In this document: positions 15,233 to 23,992 of the stretch, one piece after another
Position numbering within the stretch: the stretch's first letter is position 1
Layout of the letters: every line of letters begins with the position of its first letter
NCBI GenBank assembly: GCA_036796435.1
Contig: DAIRCY010000002.1
Location: 26,923-90,922 of the forward strand
Source of the DNA: JAJYVT01 sp036796435
GTDB lineage: Bacteria > Actinomycetota > Acidimicrobiia > Acidimicrobiales > RAAP-2
Length of the DNA: 64,000 bases
Direction of reading: 5' to 3'
Notes under the pieces: model-generated
Seen by the model: the letters and a program-made list of their open reading frames with translations, nothing else
Database searches by the model: none
What the model was told of the DNA's origin: nothing
Program-made: the position numbers and the translations under genes

Positions 15233-16993
15233 TCAGGCGCCGCCATCGGCCTGCGTCGGCAGCACCAGCGTGAACGTGGAGCCCTCTCCTTCACGCGACT
15301 CCACTTCGACCCATCCGAGGTGGTTGGTCGCGACGTGGCGGACGATGGACAGTCCGAGGCCCGTGCCGCCGGTCTCGCGGCTCCGGCCGTGATCCACCCG
15401 GTAGAAGCGCTCGAAGATCCGGTCCAGATCCCGCGCGGGGATGCCAACGCCGTGGTCGACGACCGCGATCCGCACCATCTCGCGCGGTCGCGCGGGAGGG
15501 CTCTCGCCGTTGGCCTGCGGCGCCTCTGCGACCGCGGCCGAGGCCGTCGGGGGCTCCGCTCCGCTCAGGTCGGTGTCGTCGCCGCCGAAACGCGGCGCGA
15601 TCGTGTCGCCGAAGCGCGCGCCGTGCGGGCGCGTGCCAGCGGGTGGGGTGTGATCCGGGAACTCCTCGCGGCCGTTCTCGGGCTGTACCCCACCGGTGTC
15701 CCCCGTTCGGTCGCCCCCGCCGGTGAAGTGCTCGCCGTTCGGGTCGCCCGGGGCGTTCGGGCCGCCCGGGGTGCCCGGGGTGAACGAGGACGACTGGTAG
15801 CCCGGGGCGGCGAGGCCCGGGGCGGCGATCACCGCGCTCGCCACGGCGCCGCTCGACGTTGAGCTCGGTGTCGGTCGTGTCGGGCCGCCTCCGGTGCTCC
15901 AGGACCCGCTGGGCGGCTCGAGGGAGGCGTCAGCGACGTGCGCCGAGACCGCCACGACGCTCCCGCCGTAGGAGAACGTCACCGCGTTCTCGATCAGCGC
16001 GTGCATCGCGGACACCAGTTGACGCCGGTCGCCGAGCACGACGACGGGCCGCTCGGGTTCATCGAGGGTGATCGTGACCCCGCGTTGGTCCGCCGACGCT
16101 CGCACCCGCTCGACCGCCTCGGCCATGACCAGGCTCACCAGCACCGGTTCGCGCGGTGGTGCCTGCTCCGACTCGATACGGCTCAGGTCGAGGAGGTCGT
16201 CGATGATCCGGCTCACCCGGAAGGCCTCGGTGTGGATGCGGCTCGCCAGGCGGCGCGCCACCTCGACGTCCGGCTCGGCCACGAGCGTCTCTGCGAGAAG
16301 ACCGAGCGCGCCCATCGGCGTCTTCAGTTCGTGGCTGACGTTCGCCACGAAGTCGCGCCGGATCTCTTCGAGACGCCGGCGCTCGGAGACGTCTTCGATG
16401 ATCGCGATCACACCGAGCGCGCGTCGGCCGTCGTCGATGAGCCGCGCCCGTACGGTGAGCGTGCGTCGCGGCGGTCCGTAGAGGTCGAGGGTGCGCTCGG
16501 CGTCGCCCGAGTCCCACGCATCCTCGAGGAGCTCGGTGACGGCTTGCGCCGCGAGCGCGTCGCCGTGGCGGCTCGTCATGAGGGCGTTCGCCCGCGCGTT
16601 GCGGTAGACGACCGTCCCGTTCTCGTCGCACAGGACCACGCCTTGGGGAAAGGTGTCGAGCGACCGGCGCAGTCGTATCGCTTCTGCGCTCGAGTCCGCC
16701 ACCGCCTCCGTCGCCGCGCCCGTGACCTGTTCGAGGTAGGAGAGAGCGGTCTCGAGGCTGGCGTTCTCGTCGGGCGCTTCGAGGCCCAGGCGCGAACCCA
16801 GCGCGGTCAGCCGCTGCGAGATCGCCCGGCGGCCACATCGGCGGCCAATGAGGACCGCGAGGAAGACAGCGACGAGGAGGATCCCCGCGCCGATGCCGTA
16901 CACCTCCGGCGCGGGAAGGCCCTGGGAGACGCCGGTCAGCACACCTCTCAGCATGGCAGGGGCATCCCAGTCGGCGGGGGAATGCGGCGCCAT
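15233..16993 (-). CDS. senX3: Sensor histidine kinase, SenX3-like, with long insertion in the ATPase domain
   Basis: About 586 residues: N-terminal membrane helix (roughly 20-45), a PAS domain (about 105-215), a HisKA dimerisation domain with the phospho-acceptor in VSHELKTPMG, and an HATPase domain. The N box (NAVTFS region) is separated from the G1 box (VDHGVGIP) by about 150 residues of Gly/Pro/Ser/Thr-rich low-complexity sequence; the G2 box is TGLGLSIVRH. The insertion falls at a beta-turn, so the enzyme may still fold. It precedes regX3 on the same strand and probably senses phosphate status with PhoU and Pst. The ATG at 16993 is chosen; the next in-frame ATG also gives a plausible start. 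Confidence 0.88.
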   Translation of the reverse strand: MAPHSPADWDAPAMLRGVLTGVSQGLPAPEVYGIGAGILLVAVFLAVLIGRRCGRRAISQRLTALGSRLGLEAPDENASLETALSYLEQVTGAATEAVADSSAEAIRLRRSLDTFPQGVVLCDENGTVVYRNARANALMTSRHGDALAAQAVTELLEDAWDSGDAERTLDLYGPPRRTLTVRARLIDDGRRALGVIAIIEDVSERRRLEEIRRDFVANVSHELKTPMGALGLLAETLVAEPDVEVARRLASRIHTEAFRVSRIIDDLLDLSRIESEQAPPREPVLVSLVMAEAVERVRASADQRGVTITLDEPERPVVVLGDRRQLVSAMHALIENAVTFSYGGSVVAVSAHVADASLEPPSGSWSTGGGPTRPTPSSTSSGAVASAVIAAPGLAAPGYQSSSFTPGTPGGPNAPGDPNGEHFTGGGDRTGDTGGVQPENGREEFPDHTPPAGTRPHGARFGDTIAPRFGGDDTDLSGAEPPTASAAVAEAPQANGESPPARPREMVRIAVVDHGVGIPARDLDRIFERFYRVDHGRSRETGGTGLGLSIVRHVATNHLGWVEVESREGEGSTFTLVLPTQADGGA

Positions 16994-17004
16994 GACGAGC
17001 GCGG

Positions 17005-17022
17005 ATGAAAAGCTATGAAAAG
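17005..17022 (+). repeat. Short direct repeat in senX3 upstream region
   Basis: ATGAAAAG occurs at 17005-17012 and 17015-17022, ten bases apart, between the divergent senX3 and conjugation-cluster starts. Helical spacing suggests a possible regulator site; the sequence does not clearly match a Pho box. Confidence 0.3.
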
Positions 17023-17093
17023 GCTTGAGATTGGTCGAGGTGCTGCGATAGCTTGCCCTGAGCCGGCGGGAAGGGCCGACTGGAAGGAGCGCC

Positions 17094-17501
17094 ATGGCAG
17101 GCATCGGAGGAGCGGAGGTCGTCGCACGGATCGTGCCCGTCCCCGGACGAGCGGAGGCGCTGCTCCAAGCCGGGCGCCGCGCGCTGCTGCTGAGCGCGCT
17201 TACAGCGCCCACGCCCGGGAACTTCAAGCCGACAGCCGGCGCCCTGCCGGGCGGCGCGGCGCTGCTGCGGCTGATCGACGGCCTCGGGGGTTGGGCGCTC
17301 CTGCTCGCGCTCGCCGGCCTCGTGATCGGCGCCGCACTGTGGGCGCTCGGCTCGCACTCCCAGAACTACCAGCAGTCCTACGTCGGCAGGCGGGCGGTGC
17401 TCGTCTCGGGCGTAGCCGCGCTCCTCATCGGCGCCGCCCCCACCCTCATCAACTTCTTCTTCAACACCGGCCACGGCATCGTCAACCCGCTTCCTCAGTG
17501 A
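17094..17501 (+). CDS. Small two-helix membrane protein of a conjugation cluster
   Basis: A 135-residue protein with a hydrophilic N-terminus and two strong membrane helices (about residues 65-87 and 100-120), joined by a short polar loop GSHSQNYQQSYVGRR. Size and position (first gene before a VirB6-like and an SCO6880-like gene) match the pilin/VirB2-like or DUF6112-like small membrane protein in actinobacterial conjugation loci. A strong ribosome-binding site GGAAGGAG lies eight bases before the ATG. The role is inferred from context. Confidence 0.7.
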   Translation: MAGIGGAEVVARIVPVPGRAEALLQAGRRALLLSALTAPTPGNFKPTAGALPGGAALLRLIDGLGGWALLLALAGLVIGAALWALGSHSQNYQQSYVGRRAVLVSGVAALLIGAAPTLINFFFNTGHGIVNPLPQ

Positions 17502-17507
17502 CGCGTC

Positions 17508-19028
17508 GTGGCCTGCCCGCTTCCTCTGAACCTCGTCTGCGGGGCCGTCGGTAGTGCATCCTCATCGCTTGCGGGCGGCGTGCTGTCCGCGATCGCGGGC
17601 TCGATCATCGAGGGCGCGTCCTGGCTGCTGAACGCGCTCGGTGGTGCCATCGCTTCCACGACGACGGTGAATCTGCGAGAAGCCTGGTTCCTCTCGCACT
17701 ATCAGGTGATGCTCACGATCTCGTCGGTCGTCGCGGTACCGATGCTCGTCCTCGCGGCCGTGCAGGCGGTCCTGCATCAGAGCGCCGCCGTTCTCGTGCG
17801 CGCCGCGTTCGTCCAGCTTCCGCTGGCCGGAATCCTGACGACGGTGGCAGTCCAGGCCGTCCAACTCTCACTCGCCGCGACGGACGGCCTGTGCGCGATG
17901 GTCGCCGGCGCCACGGGTGGACAGCTGAACCGAACGTTCCACACGATCGGGAGCAATCTGTCCCACCAGCTCATGCCCCTCCCGACGTTCGTCATGACCG
18001 TCGGAGCTTTGCTGATCGTGACCGGTGCCTTCGCACTCTGGCTCGAGCTGCTGGTGCGATCGGCTGCCGTGTACGCGGCGGTGCTGTTTCTCCCGCTTGC
18101 TATCGCGAGCCTCCTGTGGCCCGCGATCTCGCACTGGTGCCGCCGTCTCGTCGAGACTTTGGCGGCGATCGTGCTGTCCAAGTTCGTGGTGGTGGCGGTC
18201 CTGTCGCTCGCGGTCGGCGCGATCAGCTCGGGCCACGGCTTTTCGACGGTGCTCGCCGGCGGGGCACTTCTCCTCTTGGCGGCGTACACGCCCTTCACGC
18301 TCCTGCGCCTCGTGCCGCTCGTCGAAGTGGGCGCCGCGATGCAGCTCGAGGGCGCGCGCCAGCGTGTCCGGACGGAAGCAGGTCGGGTGCCCGACAGCGT
18401 CGCCGGGTTCGCGCTCCGGCAGGCCCGGGAGCACGGCGCGCACCGAGAGACAGTCGTCGCCCCGTCGACACCCGGCCTCCCCGGCACCGGGACCACAGTC
18501 GGCCCAGGGGTTCCGGGCGCGGACTCCCCGTCCCGGACGGGAGGACCGGGCTTGGGCGGTGCGGGCTTGGGCGGTGCGGGCTTGGGTGGCGCGGGCATGG
18601 GCGGCGCGGGCATGGGCGGCGCGGGCATGGGCGGCCCACTCGGCGGTGCCGCGCCCGGAGGAGCGGCGGGCGGCTGGGAGCCGACGGCTTACGGTGCCGC
18701 GCCCGGGGCGCGGCTTCCGCTCGGCCCCCTCCCCCTTGATTGGGTGCCGCAGGGTGACCTCACCGTGCCCCCGGGGACAGTCCCGGTGTGGCGGGGCTCG
18801 CCCGAGAGCGTGATCACCGCGCTCGAAGCCGCGAAGCAACCGCGACGCATCGAGCCCGACGGCTACGGGGACATCATCCCGGGCGTCGCATCGCCGTTGT
18901 GGGGCGGGACAGAGCCGTTCAGCCGGTTCGAGCCCGGGCCGAAGGACGATTGGGAAGGTTGGTACGGCGAGGCTTCCCTTGCCGGCGAGCAGTTCGCCGA
19001 AAACACAGAAGAACAGGGCCGGAATTGA
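17508..19028 (+). CDS. VirB6/TrbL-like polytopic membrane protein with Gly-rich tail
   Basis: A 506-residue protein. Residues 1-280 contain about six or seven membrane helices, as in VirB6/TrbL inner-membrane channel subunits of type IV secretion systems. From about residue 300 the tail is hydrophilic and includes six tandem copies of a five-residue Gly-rich unit (GLGGA/GMGGA). The GTG at 17508 is six bases after the preceding stop. Its stop overlaps the TTG of the next gene (TTGA). It belongs to the conjugation operon; the assignment rests on topology and neighbours, not a catalytic motif. Confidence 0.72.
   Translation: MACPLPLNLVCGAVGSASSSLAGGVLSAIAGSIIEGASWLLNALGGAIASTTTVNLREAWFLSHYQVMLTISSVVAVPMLVLAAVQAVLHQSAAVLVRAAFVQLPLAGILTTVAVQAVQLSLAATDGLCAMVAGATGGQLNRTFHTIGSNLSHQLMPLPTFVMTVGALLIVTGAFALWLELLVRSAAVYAAVLFLPLAIASLLWPAISHWCRRLVETLAAIVLSKFVVVAVLSLAVGAISSGHGFSTVLAGGALLLLAAYTPFTLLRLVPLVEVGAAMQLEGARQRVRTEAGRVPDSVAGFALRQAREHGAHRETVVAPSTPGLPGTGTTVGPGVPGADSPSRTGGPGLGGAGLGGAGLGGAGMGGAGMGGAGMGGPLGGAAPGGAAGGWEPTAYGAAPGARLPLGPLPLDWVPQGDLTVPPGTVPVWRGSPESVITALEAAKQPRRIEPDGYGDIIPGVASPLWGGTEPFSRFEPGPKDDWEGWYGEASLAGEQFAENTEEQGRN
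18548..18637 (+). repeat. 15-bp tandem repeat, six units, in VirB6-like gene
   Basis: Units of the form GGGCTTGGGCGGTGC, later GGGCATGGGCGGCGC, in frame, coding for repeated Gly-Leu/Met-Gly-Gly-Ala. The drift from TTG to ATG units in two blocks of three suggests stepwise duplication. Confidence 0.9.
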
Positions 19029-20656
19029 AGCCGCCGGCATCGCGGGCGCGTTTCCGGTTCGGACCGCTCGAGCGGCGAGGCGTGATCGCCGGGTGGCGGG
19101 GCGGTCAGATCGCAGTCGTCGCCTTCGGCGCGGTGATGGCGGTCGCTGTCCTCCACCACCGGCCGACCTTGCCGACGGTCGTGCTGGCCGTGGTCCTCGT
19201 GGCGGCATGCGTCGCGCTCGTGTGGTGGCCGGTCGCGGGGCGCACGCCGGAACAGTGGCTGCCGACCGTCGTCCGTTGGGGCGCTTCGGGGCTCGTACGC
19301 GGCCGGAGGACGTCGGCCGGGGGGGTGGGCGGCGGTCACTGCATCGGGGCCGATGGCCTTCCCTGCCTCCTCGCCTCGCAAGGGGCAGCGGGCGCGCCCA
19401 CAGTTGCGCCCGCGCAGCCGCCGACGCGCCCGGGCCGGAGCCGGCACAGGGGGAGCCGGGAGAGACCGAGTCGGGAGGTGCGCGGCAGCTTCCCCCGAGG
19501 TCCGTTCACCGGCCTGCACGTCGTCGGGTTCGCACCGCACGAGGACGACGCCACCCTCGGGATCGTCCACGACCACCGTGCGAGGACGTACACCGCAGTG
19601 CTCGAGCTCCTCGGCCACAGCTTCGCCCTCCTCTCGGGCGACGACAAAGACCGGCGCGTCGCGTCGTGGGCCTCGGTCCTGAGCTCGCTCGCGAGGGACC
19701 GGTCGACGGTGCACCGCGTGCAGTGGGTCGCCGTGACGATGCCGGACGACGGAGCGGCCGTCGACGACCACTTCCACTCGCGCCGCGTGCTGCCGGCAAG
19801 CTCGCCAGCATGTCGGTCCTATGCGACACTCCTGCGGGGGACGAGCAGGGAGACCTGCCGCCACGACGTCTACCTCGCGATCCAGCTGCGGGCGACGGGC
19901 GCCACGGCACGGGCGATGCGGCCGTTGGGCGGCGGCGAGCGGGCCGCTTGCTCGCTGCTCGCGCGCGAGGTGGCGTCGCTCCGGCGCCAGCTTGCGTCCG
20001 CGGACATTCCAGTCGAGCGCGTCCTCGACGAACGCGGGCTGGCGGCGTTGGCGCGTCGATCGCTCGACGGGGACAGGGGATGGGGCGAGCTGACCGGCGT
20101 TCGCGGTGGCGGTGGCGAGCGTCGATGCCCTCCTTGCGGGGTGGGGTGGCCGTGGCCGCTCTCGACTGCGGTGGAGTGGGACGCGCTGAGAGCCGATGGA
20201 AGTTGGCACGCCACGTATTGGATCTCCGAGTGGCCACGTGTCGACGTCGGACCCGAGTTCCTCGGGCCGCTCCTCGTGAGCTCGGTGCGCAGAACGGTGG
20301 CAGTGGTGATGGAACCTCTGCCGCCCGGAAGGGCGGCCCGGCAGGCGGAGCGTGCCCGCACCGCCGACATCGCCGACTCGGAACTACGGCGCAGGGGCGG
20401 ATTCCTCGCGACGGCGCGACGAGCGCGGGAAGCAGAAGTGGCAGTGCGGCGCGAGGAAGAGCTGGCGGACGGTCATGCGTCCTTCCGGTTCTCGGGATAC
20501 GTCTCAGTGAGCGCACCCTCTCGTGACGAGCTCGCGGCGGCCTGCGACTCGACCGAACAGGCAGCCTCGCAGTGCCATCTCGAGGTCCGCCGGCTCTACG
20601 GTGAGCAGGAAGAGGCGCTGTCGTGGACCTTGCCACTCGCGCGGGGACTGTCGTGA
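19025..20656 (+). CDS. SCO6880-like type IV secretion/conjugation protein
   Basis: A 543-residue protein resembling the SCO6880 family found in actinobacterial conjugation loci. It starts with a short basic N-terminus, GPLERRGVIAGWRGGQ, then two membrane helices (about 28-45 and 48-66), and a long soluble part. This layout resembles a PrgI/VirB3-like membrane segment joined to the N-terminal, non-ATPase part of VirB4. The region around residues 120-155 is Arg/Pro-rich and lengthened. The TTG at 19025 overlaps the upstream stop. The stop at 20654-20656 overlaps a GTG (GTGA) where the VirB4-like ATPase would be expected, but that gene is found only after 29 kb. Confidence 0.72.
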   Translation: MKPPASRARFRFGPLERRGVIAGWRGGQIAVVAFGAVMAVAVLHHRPTLPTVVLAVVLVAACVALVWWPVAGRTPEQWLPTVVRWGASGLVRGRRTSAGGVGGGHCIGADGLPCLLASQGAAGAPTVAPAQPPTRPGRSRHRGSRERPSREVRGSFPRGPFTGLHVVGFAPHEDDATLGIVHDHRARTYTAVLELLGHSFALLSGDDKDRRVASWASVLSSLARDRSTVHRVQWVAVTMPDDGAAVDDHFHSRRVLPASSPACRSYATLLRGTSRETCRHDVYLAIQLRATGATARAMRPLGGGERAACSLLAREVASLRRQLASADIPVERVLDERGLAALARRSLDGDRGWGELTGVRGGGGERRCPPCGVGWPWPLSTAVEWDALRADGSWHATYWISEWPRVDVGPEFLGPLLVSSVRRTVAVVMEPLPPGRAARQAERARTADIADSELRRRGGFLATARRAREAEVAVRREEELADGHASFRFSGYVSVSAPSRDELAAACDSTEQAASQCHLEVRRLYGEQEEALSWTLPLARGLS

Positions 20657-20730
20657 CGTCCGCGGCGCCTCACCTCGGGCCCTCGCCGGGGCTCGGCCCG
20701 GTGACGGGGGAGCGGTCAGCTGCCGGGGTC
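20653..20730 (+). pseudogene. Possible 5' stub of an interrupted gene after the SCO6880-like gene
   Basis: A GTG at 20653 forms a GTGA overlap with the SCO6880-like stop, as the other genes of this operon do. The frame reads VTSAAPHLGPSPGLGPVTG and then enters 18-bp tandem repeats and the antisense of a GNAT gene. In related loci the VirB4-like ATPase follows here. I suggest this could be its broken 5' end, but the stub is too short to prove it. Confidence 0.25.
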
Positions 20731-21432
20731 ACCACCGTCGGCGCGCTCACCCCCGTCGGCGCGCTCACCCCCGTCGGCGCGCTCACCACCGTCGGCGCGC
20801 TCGTCAGCGCCGTGCGGGCCGGCGGAGCATGGGCGTGGCCGGCGGAGCATGGGCGTGACGAGCGGAGCGCCCGGCCCGAGCTTCAGCGCGTCGAGCGCGG
20901 CGAAGCCGAAGTGCTCGTAAAGGGGGACGTTCGTCTCCTTGCTCGCCTCGAGGAAGGCCTGCGTCTGCGCTTCGTCGCACACCCGTAGACGCGCCCGGAG
21001 CAAGGCCGCACCGACACCCCGTCCTTGCTCGGCTGGTTGGACGCCGATGCACGCGAGGTACCAGTACCCCCCGCCGGGGTGCATGCGGGCTGCCGTGCTC
21101 ACGAGTCGGCTCGCCGCCGTCAGCCGCGTTCTGAAGGCGCGGACGTATCCCGGCAGCGCGCGCAGCTGGCGCGACGGGGGAGGCGGCCAACCCCCGGGCG
21201 GGAACCAGACGGCTGCCCCGGCGATCTCGCCAGCGGCACCTACCACCTCCACCGTCGCAGTCCCCGACGCCTCCACCCGCAGGAGCGTGTCGAAGAACCT
21301 CCGCAGTCGTGCGGTCCGGGCCTCCTCGGCTGGCATGAGCCACTCGAACTGGGGATCGTCGAAGAAGGCAACGGTGAGCGTCTCCACGATGGAGGGAAAG
21401 TCCGTTTCCACAGCGCCGCGCACCGGGCGCAT
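20716..21432 (-). CDS. GNAT family N-acetyltransferase
   Basis: About 238 residues from the ATG at 21432 (MRPVRGAVETDFPSIVETL). The acetyl-CoA binding motif is seen in YLACIGVQPAEQGRGVGAALL (QGRGVG), followed by FLEASKETNVPLYEHFGF, typical of the GCN5-related fold. The C-terminal 30 residues are a low-complexity tail of repeated ERADGG units made by an 18-bp tandem repeat, beyond the catalytic fold. A longer open frame upstream lacks family similarity. Acceptor substrate unknown. It lies convergent to the end of the SCO6880-like gene. Confidence 0.85.
   Translation of the reverse strand: MRPVRGAVETDFPSIVETLTVAFFDDPQFEWLMPAEEARTARLRRFFDTLLRVEASGTATVEVVGAAGEIAGAAVWFPPGGWPPPPSRQLRALPGYVRAFRTRLTAASRLVSTAARMHPGGGYWYLACIGVQPAEQGRGVGAALLRARLRVCDEAQTQAFLEASKETNVPLYEHFGFAALDALKLGPGAPLVTPMLRRPRPCSAGPHGADERADGGERADGGERADGGERADGGDPGS
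20731..20802. repeat. 18-bp tandem repeat, four units
   Basis: Four adjacent copies of ACC(A/C)CCGTCGGCGCGCTC, differing only at one base (pattern A, C, C, A). In frame with the GNAT gene on the minus strand, giving repeated Glu-Arg-Ala-Asp-Gly-Gly. It lies at the left edge of the block that separates the two conjugation half-clusters. Confidence 0.95.
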
Positions 21433-21570
21433 CGAGGGAGATGCCGGGCCCGCCACGCCCTGCAGCGTACGCCTCCCCGGTTGCCGGACCCGGCCGTGGC
21501 AGCTCGCCAACTGGGCCAACACGCCCCAACTGGGCGGGCACGGGTCAGTGCTCGACCTCACCCCGCTGCG

Positions 21571-22482
21571 TTACCTCGAGCCTCTGGGTGGCGCGGCGCG
21601 CCTCACCTCACGTTCTGCTGCGTCCCGTTCGCCGCGGGCGCGCCGCAGCTCTCGATCGGCGGCGCGCACCGCCTCGCGCCGCCGCCCGACCTCCGCCTCG
21701 GCAGCGGCGAGCGCAGTCCGGACCTCGTCTGCCTCCCGCTGCGCGGCGGCGAGGGCGCGATCCGCGCGCGTCAGAGCTCGGCGGGCGTCGTCGGCTTCCC
21801 GTTGTGCCCGCCTGCGCGCCACCGCCGAGGCGGCCGACGATCCCTCGGCCGGCGATCCCTTGCCCCCCGGCCCCTTCGCTGACAGCCCCTCCTCCACCGA
21901 CCTCCTCCGGTCGCTGCTCGCCTGGCGCCGGCGGCCGGTCGGGGCGCTTCCAATCGGCTCCCCCGACGACTCTTCCGACACCGCTCCCGGAGAGGGGAAG
22001 CCGAGGCCGGAGTACGACAGGGCGCCGGTGAGCCTTCCCCGGCGAAGCTCCTCTGCTGCCCGAGGCTCCAAGAGCGCAGCTTCGAGCGTCGCGTCGAGCT
22101 CACGCAGCGTGGATGTGCCGACGCCGTCCGCCCCCTCGGCCGCCGCCAGCTCACGAGCCGTGCTGCTCAGCTCGCCGATCAGGTCGCGGCGCGCTCGGGT
22201 GAGCCGTCGGAGAGCGTCGGCGTCGAAGGCGGCCTGCGCCCGTCTCAGCGCGTCCCCGAGCTCGAGCAGACGACCGACCTTTCGCGGGCGCTCGCGCACG
22301 AGGGCGTTTGCGAGCCATGCGGCGGTCGTCGGCTTGCGCAGAGCCCGAAGGGCGTCAGCGAGCTGGGAGTCCCCGGCCGCCCGTGCCGCCTTCGCTCGTG
22401 CGTCCCTCGCCGCGATGAACTCAGCGGGAGGGCGTGCGTAGAGCTCGTCAGCGAGCTGGTCGAACTCCGCATCTCTCCCCAC
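21571..22482 (-). CDS. Coiled-coil protein of unknown function
   Basis: A 303-residue protein with an N-terminal helical region (residues 1-150; ELYARPPAEFIAARDARA and KPTTAAWLANALVRERP are conserved-looking blocks I associate with an unnamed actinobacterial family), a disordered middle (155-215), and a long Arg/Ala/Glu-rich coiled coil to the end. No enzymatic motif, signal peptide or membrane helix. It has ATG at 22482 and lies 138 nt upstream of the GNAT gene on the same strand. Function unknown. Confidence 0.7.
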   Translation of the reverse strand: MGRDAEFDQLADELYARPPAEFIAARDARAKAARAAGDSQLADALRALRKPTTAAWLANALVRERPRKVGRLLELGDALRRAQAAFDADALRRLTRARRDLIGELSSTARELAAAEGADGVGTSTLRELDATLEAALLEPRAAEELRRGRLTGALSYSGLGFPSPGAVSEESSGEPIGSAPTGRRRQASSDRRRSVEEGLSAKGPGGKGSPAEGSSAASAVARRRAQREADDARRALTRADRALAAAQREADEVRTALAAAEAEVGRRREAVRAADRELRRARGERDAAEREVRRAAPPRGSR

Positions 22483-22609
22483 CTGCCGAGACTATGGCGC
22501 GGTTCAGATGTCGTCGCCGGGCCGAAGCTGTCGCCGCAGAGGCAGGGGGGTAGCTGTCCCGCGGCGGCTGCTTGGCCCGAGGCGTTGCGCAGGTGTTGAG
22601 CCGCCCGTC

Positions 22610-23089
22610 CTACGCGGTCCGGTCCGCGGCTGCCCTCATCGTCTCGAGGTCGAGCTTCTTCATCGTGAGCATCGCTTCGGTGGCGCGTCGCGCCCGGGCG
22701 GGATCCGGGTCCGCGAGGAGGGTGAAGAGTCCCGACGGCACGATCTGCCATCGCAGTCCGTACCGGTCCTTCAGCCAGCCACAGGCGATCTCCTCGCCGC
22801 CGTCGGTAAGCGCGTCCCAGTAGTAGTCCACCTCGTCTTCGCTCTCGCAGTCGACGACGAACGAGATCGACTCGTCGAACCCGTAGTGGGCTGGACCGCC
22901 GTTGAGCGCGACGAACTCCTCGCCGGCGAGCTCGAAGCGGACCGTCATCACCGAACCCGCGGGGCCTGGGCCTCCTTCGCCGTATCGGGTCACGCCGACG
23001 ATGCGCGAGCCGGGGAAGACGGAGACGTAGAAGTTCGAGGCGTCCTCCGCCTGGTCGTCGAACCACAGGAACGGCGTGATCTTGGGCAT
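22610..23089 (-). CDS. VOC family protein (PhnB/3-demethylubiquinone methyltransferase-like)
   Basis: A 159-residue glyoxalase-fold protein of the PhnB-like branch: it starts PKITPFLWFDDQAEDASNFY, has the central EEFVALNGGPAHYGFDESIS segment and ends with WQIVPSG. Such proteins occur widely in soil actinobacteria, mostly with unknown substrates. It starts 4 nt after the stop of the upstream hypothetical gene, so the two are probably one transcript. It is a different VOC branch from the arsenic-type ArsI protein at 27 kb. Confidence 0.85.
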   Translation of the reverse strand: MPKITPFLWFDDQAEDASNFYVSVFPGSRIVGVTRYGEGGPGPAGSVMTVRFELAGEEFVALNGGPAHYGFDESISFVVDCESEDEVDYYWDALTDGGEEIACGWLKDRYGLRWQIVPSGLFTLLADPDPARARRATEAMLTMKKLDLETMRAAADRTA

Positions 23090-23093
23090 CGAG

Positions 23094-23936
23094 TCAGCCT
23101 CCGCCGGACTCCGAGACTGCGAGGGGGACCTCCGTGCTGAACCCGTTCGGCCACGACACGAGGGCGAAGAGCTGCCACAACTTCACGAACGCGTCAGACG
23201 TCACCGGCAGCGCGCTCTTCAGGTGAACCGGTCGCCCCTGCACGACCGGGATCGAGATGTTCGCAAACCCGAGATGTTCGTACACGTGGAGGGGTCCCGC
23301 GATGTCTGCGACCCGGTGGACCTCGAGCTTGGCGTCTGCCTCGGAGAATTCGTCGACGGTCCACTTCGCGAGCGAGTCGGAGAAACGCTGGACGTCCTCG
23401 ACCAGATCGAGGTTCGCGTGCTCGACGCGGCTTGCTTTGTAGACCCAGCGCGCGATCGCCAGGGGTGGCAGGAGCATGTGCAACCCGAACACCGGCACCG
23501 TCGACATCGGAGCGTCGTCCGCTGGCCGGATCGCGACCGCATCGTGGAAAAGGTAGAGGAGTGAGGGGGCTTCACGCGGCCCGTGCAGCCCGCCGGCGTG
23601 GATCGTGAGGTGCATGCCGAGCACATGGCCGACGAGTGCCCGCGATCCGTGGAGCGGGGTGGGGACGATCTCGAGCGCTATCGCTTCTGCGGCATGACCC
23701 AGCTCGCCCCCCAATCGTGCACCGGCAGCCGCACCGGCAGCCGCCTCGCGCCGAAGACCGTCGAGGACGTGGCGCTGCGTTCGCAGCGCACCAGCGTCTT
23801 CGGCCGGCCCCACCCCCTGGTCAGGAAGGACCTCTGTGGCAGGGTCGACGCCGGAGGGAGCGTCCTCTTTGGCGACCGGGTTCCTCCGGCCAGAGGGCGG
23901 AGCCGCTGGGCGTGTGCCGGACGTCTCCTCGGTCAC
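23094..23936 (-). CDS. Hypothetical protein with low-complexity N-terminus
   Basis: About 280 residues from GTG at 23936, which has GGAGG at ideal spacing; the much longer open frame upstream is a shadow of the MFS gene. Residues 1-85 are Ala/Pro/Gly-rich. Residues 90-275 look like a folded, mixed alpha/beta domain, with conserved-looking parts such as HLTIHAGGLHGPREAPSLLY and VDEFSEADAKLEVHRV. I do not recognise the family; no signal peptide or membrane helix is seen. It is followed after 4 nt by the PhnB-like VOC gene. Confidence 0.65.
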   Translation of the reverse strand: MTEETSGTRPAAPPSGRRNPVAKEDAPSGVDPATEVLPDQGVGPAEDAGALRTQRHVLDGLRREAAAGAAAGARLGGELGHAAEAIALEIVPTPLHGSRALVGHVLGMHLTIHAGGLHGPREAPSLLYLFHDAVAIRPADDAPMSTVPVFGLHMLLPPLAIARWVYKASRVEHANLDLVEDVQRFSDSLAKWTVDEFSEADAKLEVHRVADIAGPLHVYEHLGFANISIPVVQGRPVHLKSALPVTSDAFVKLWQLFALVSWPNGFSTEVPLAVSESGGG

Positions 23937-23992
23937 GGTCCTCCTTCCGCACAGACGCACCGTCGGCGTCAGCCTGCCACGTCCGGAGCGCG

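Noticed and set aside
20731..20802. CRISPR array
   Set aside because: Units are adjacent 18-mers without spacers; a simple tandem repeat. No CRISPR array or cas gene is seen anywhere in the window.
20731..20988. Plus-strand frame after the SCO6880-like gene as a complete gene
   Set aside because: Most of it is antisense to the GNAT gene and made of the 18-bp repeat; only the first codons at the GTGA overlap may be a relic.
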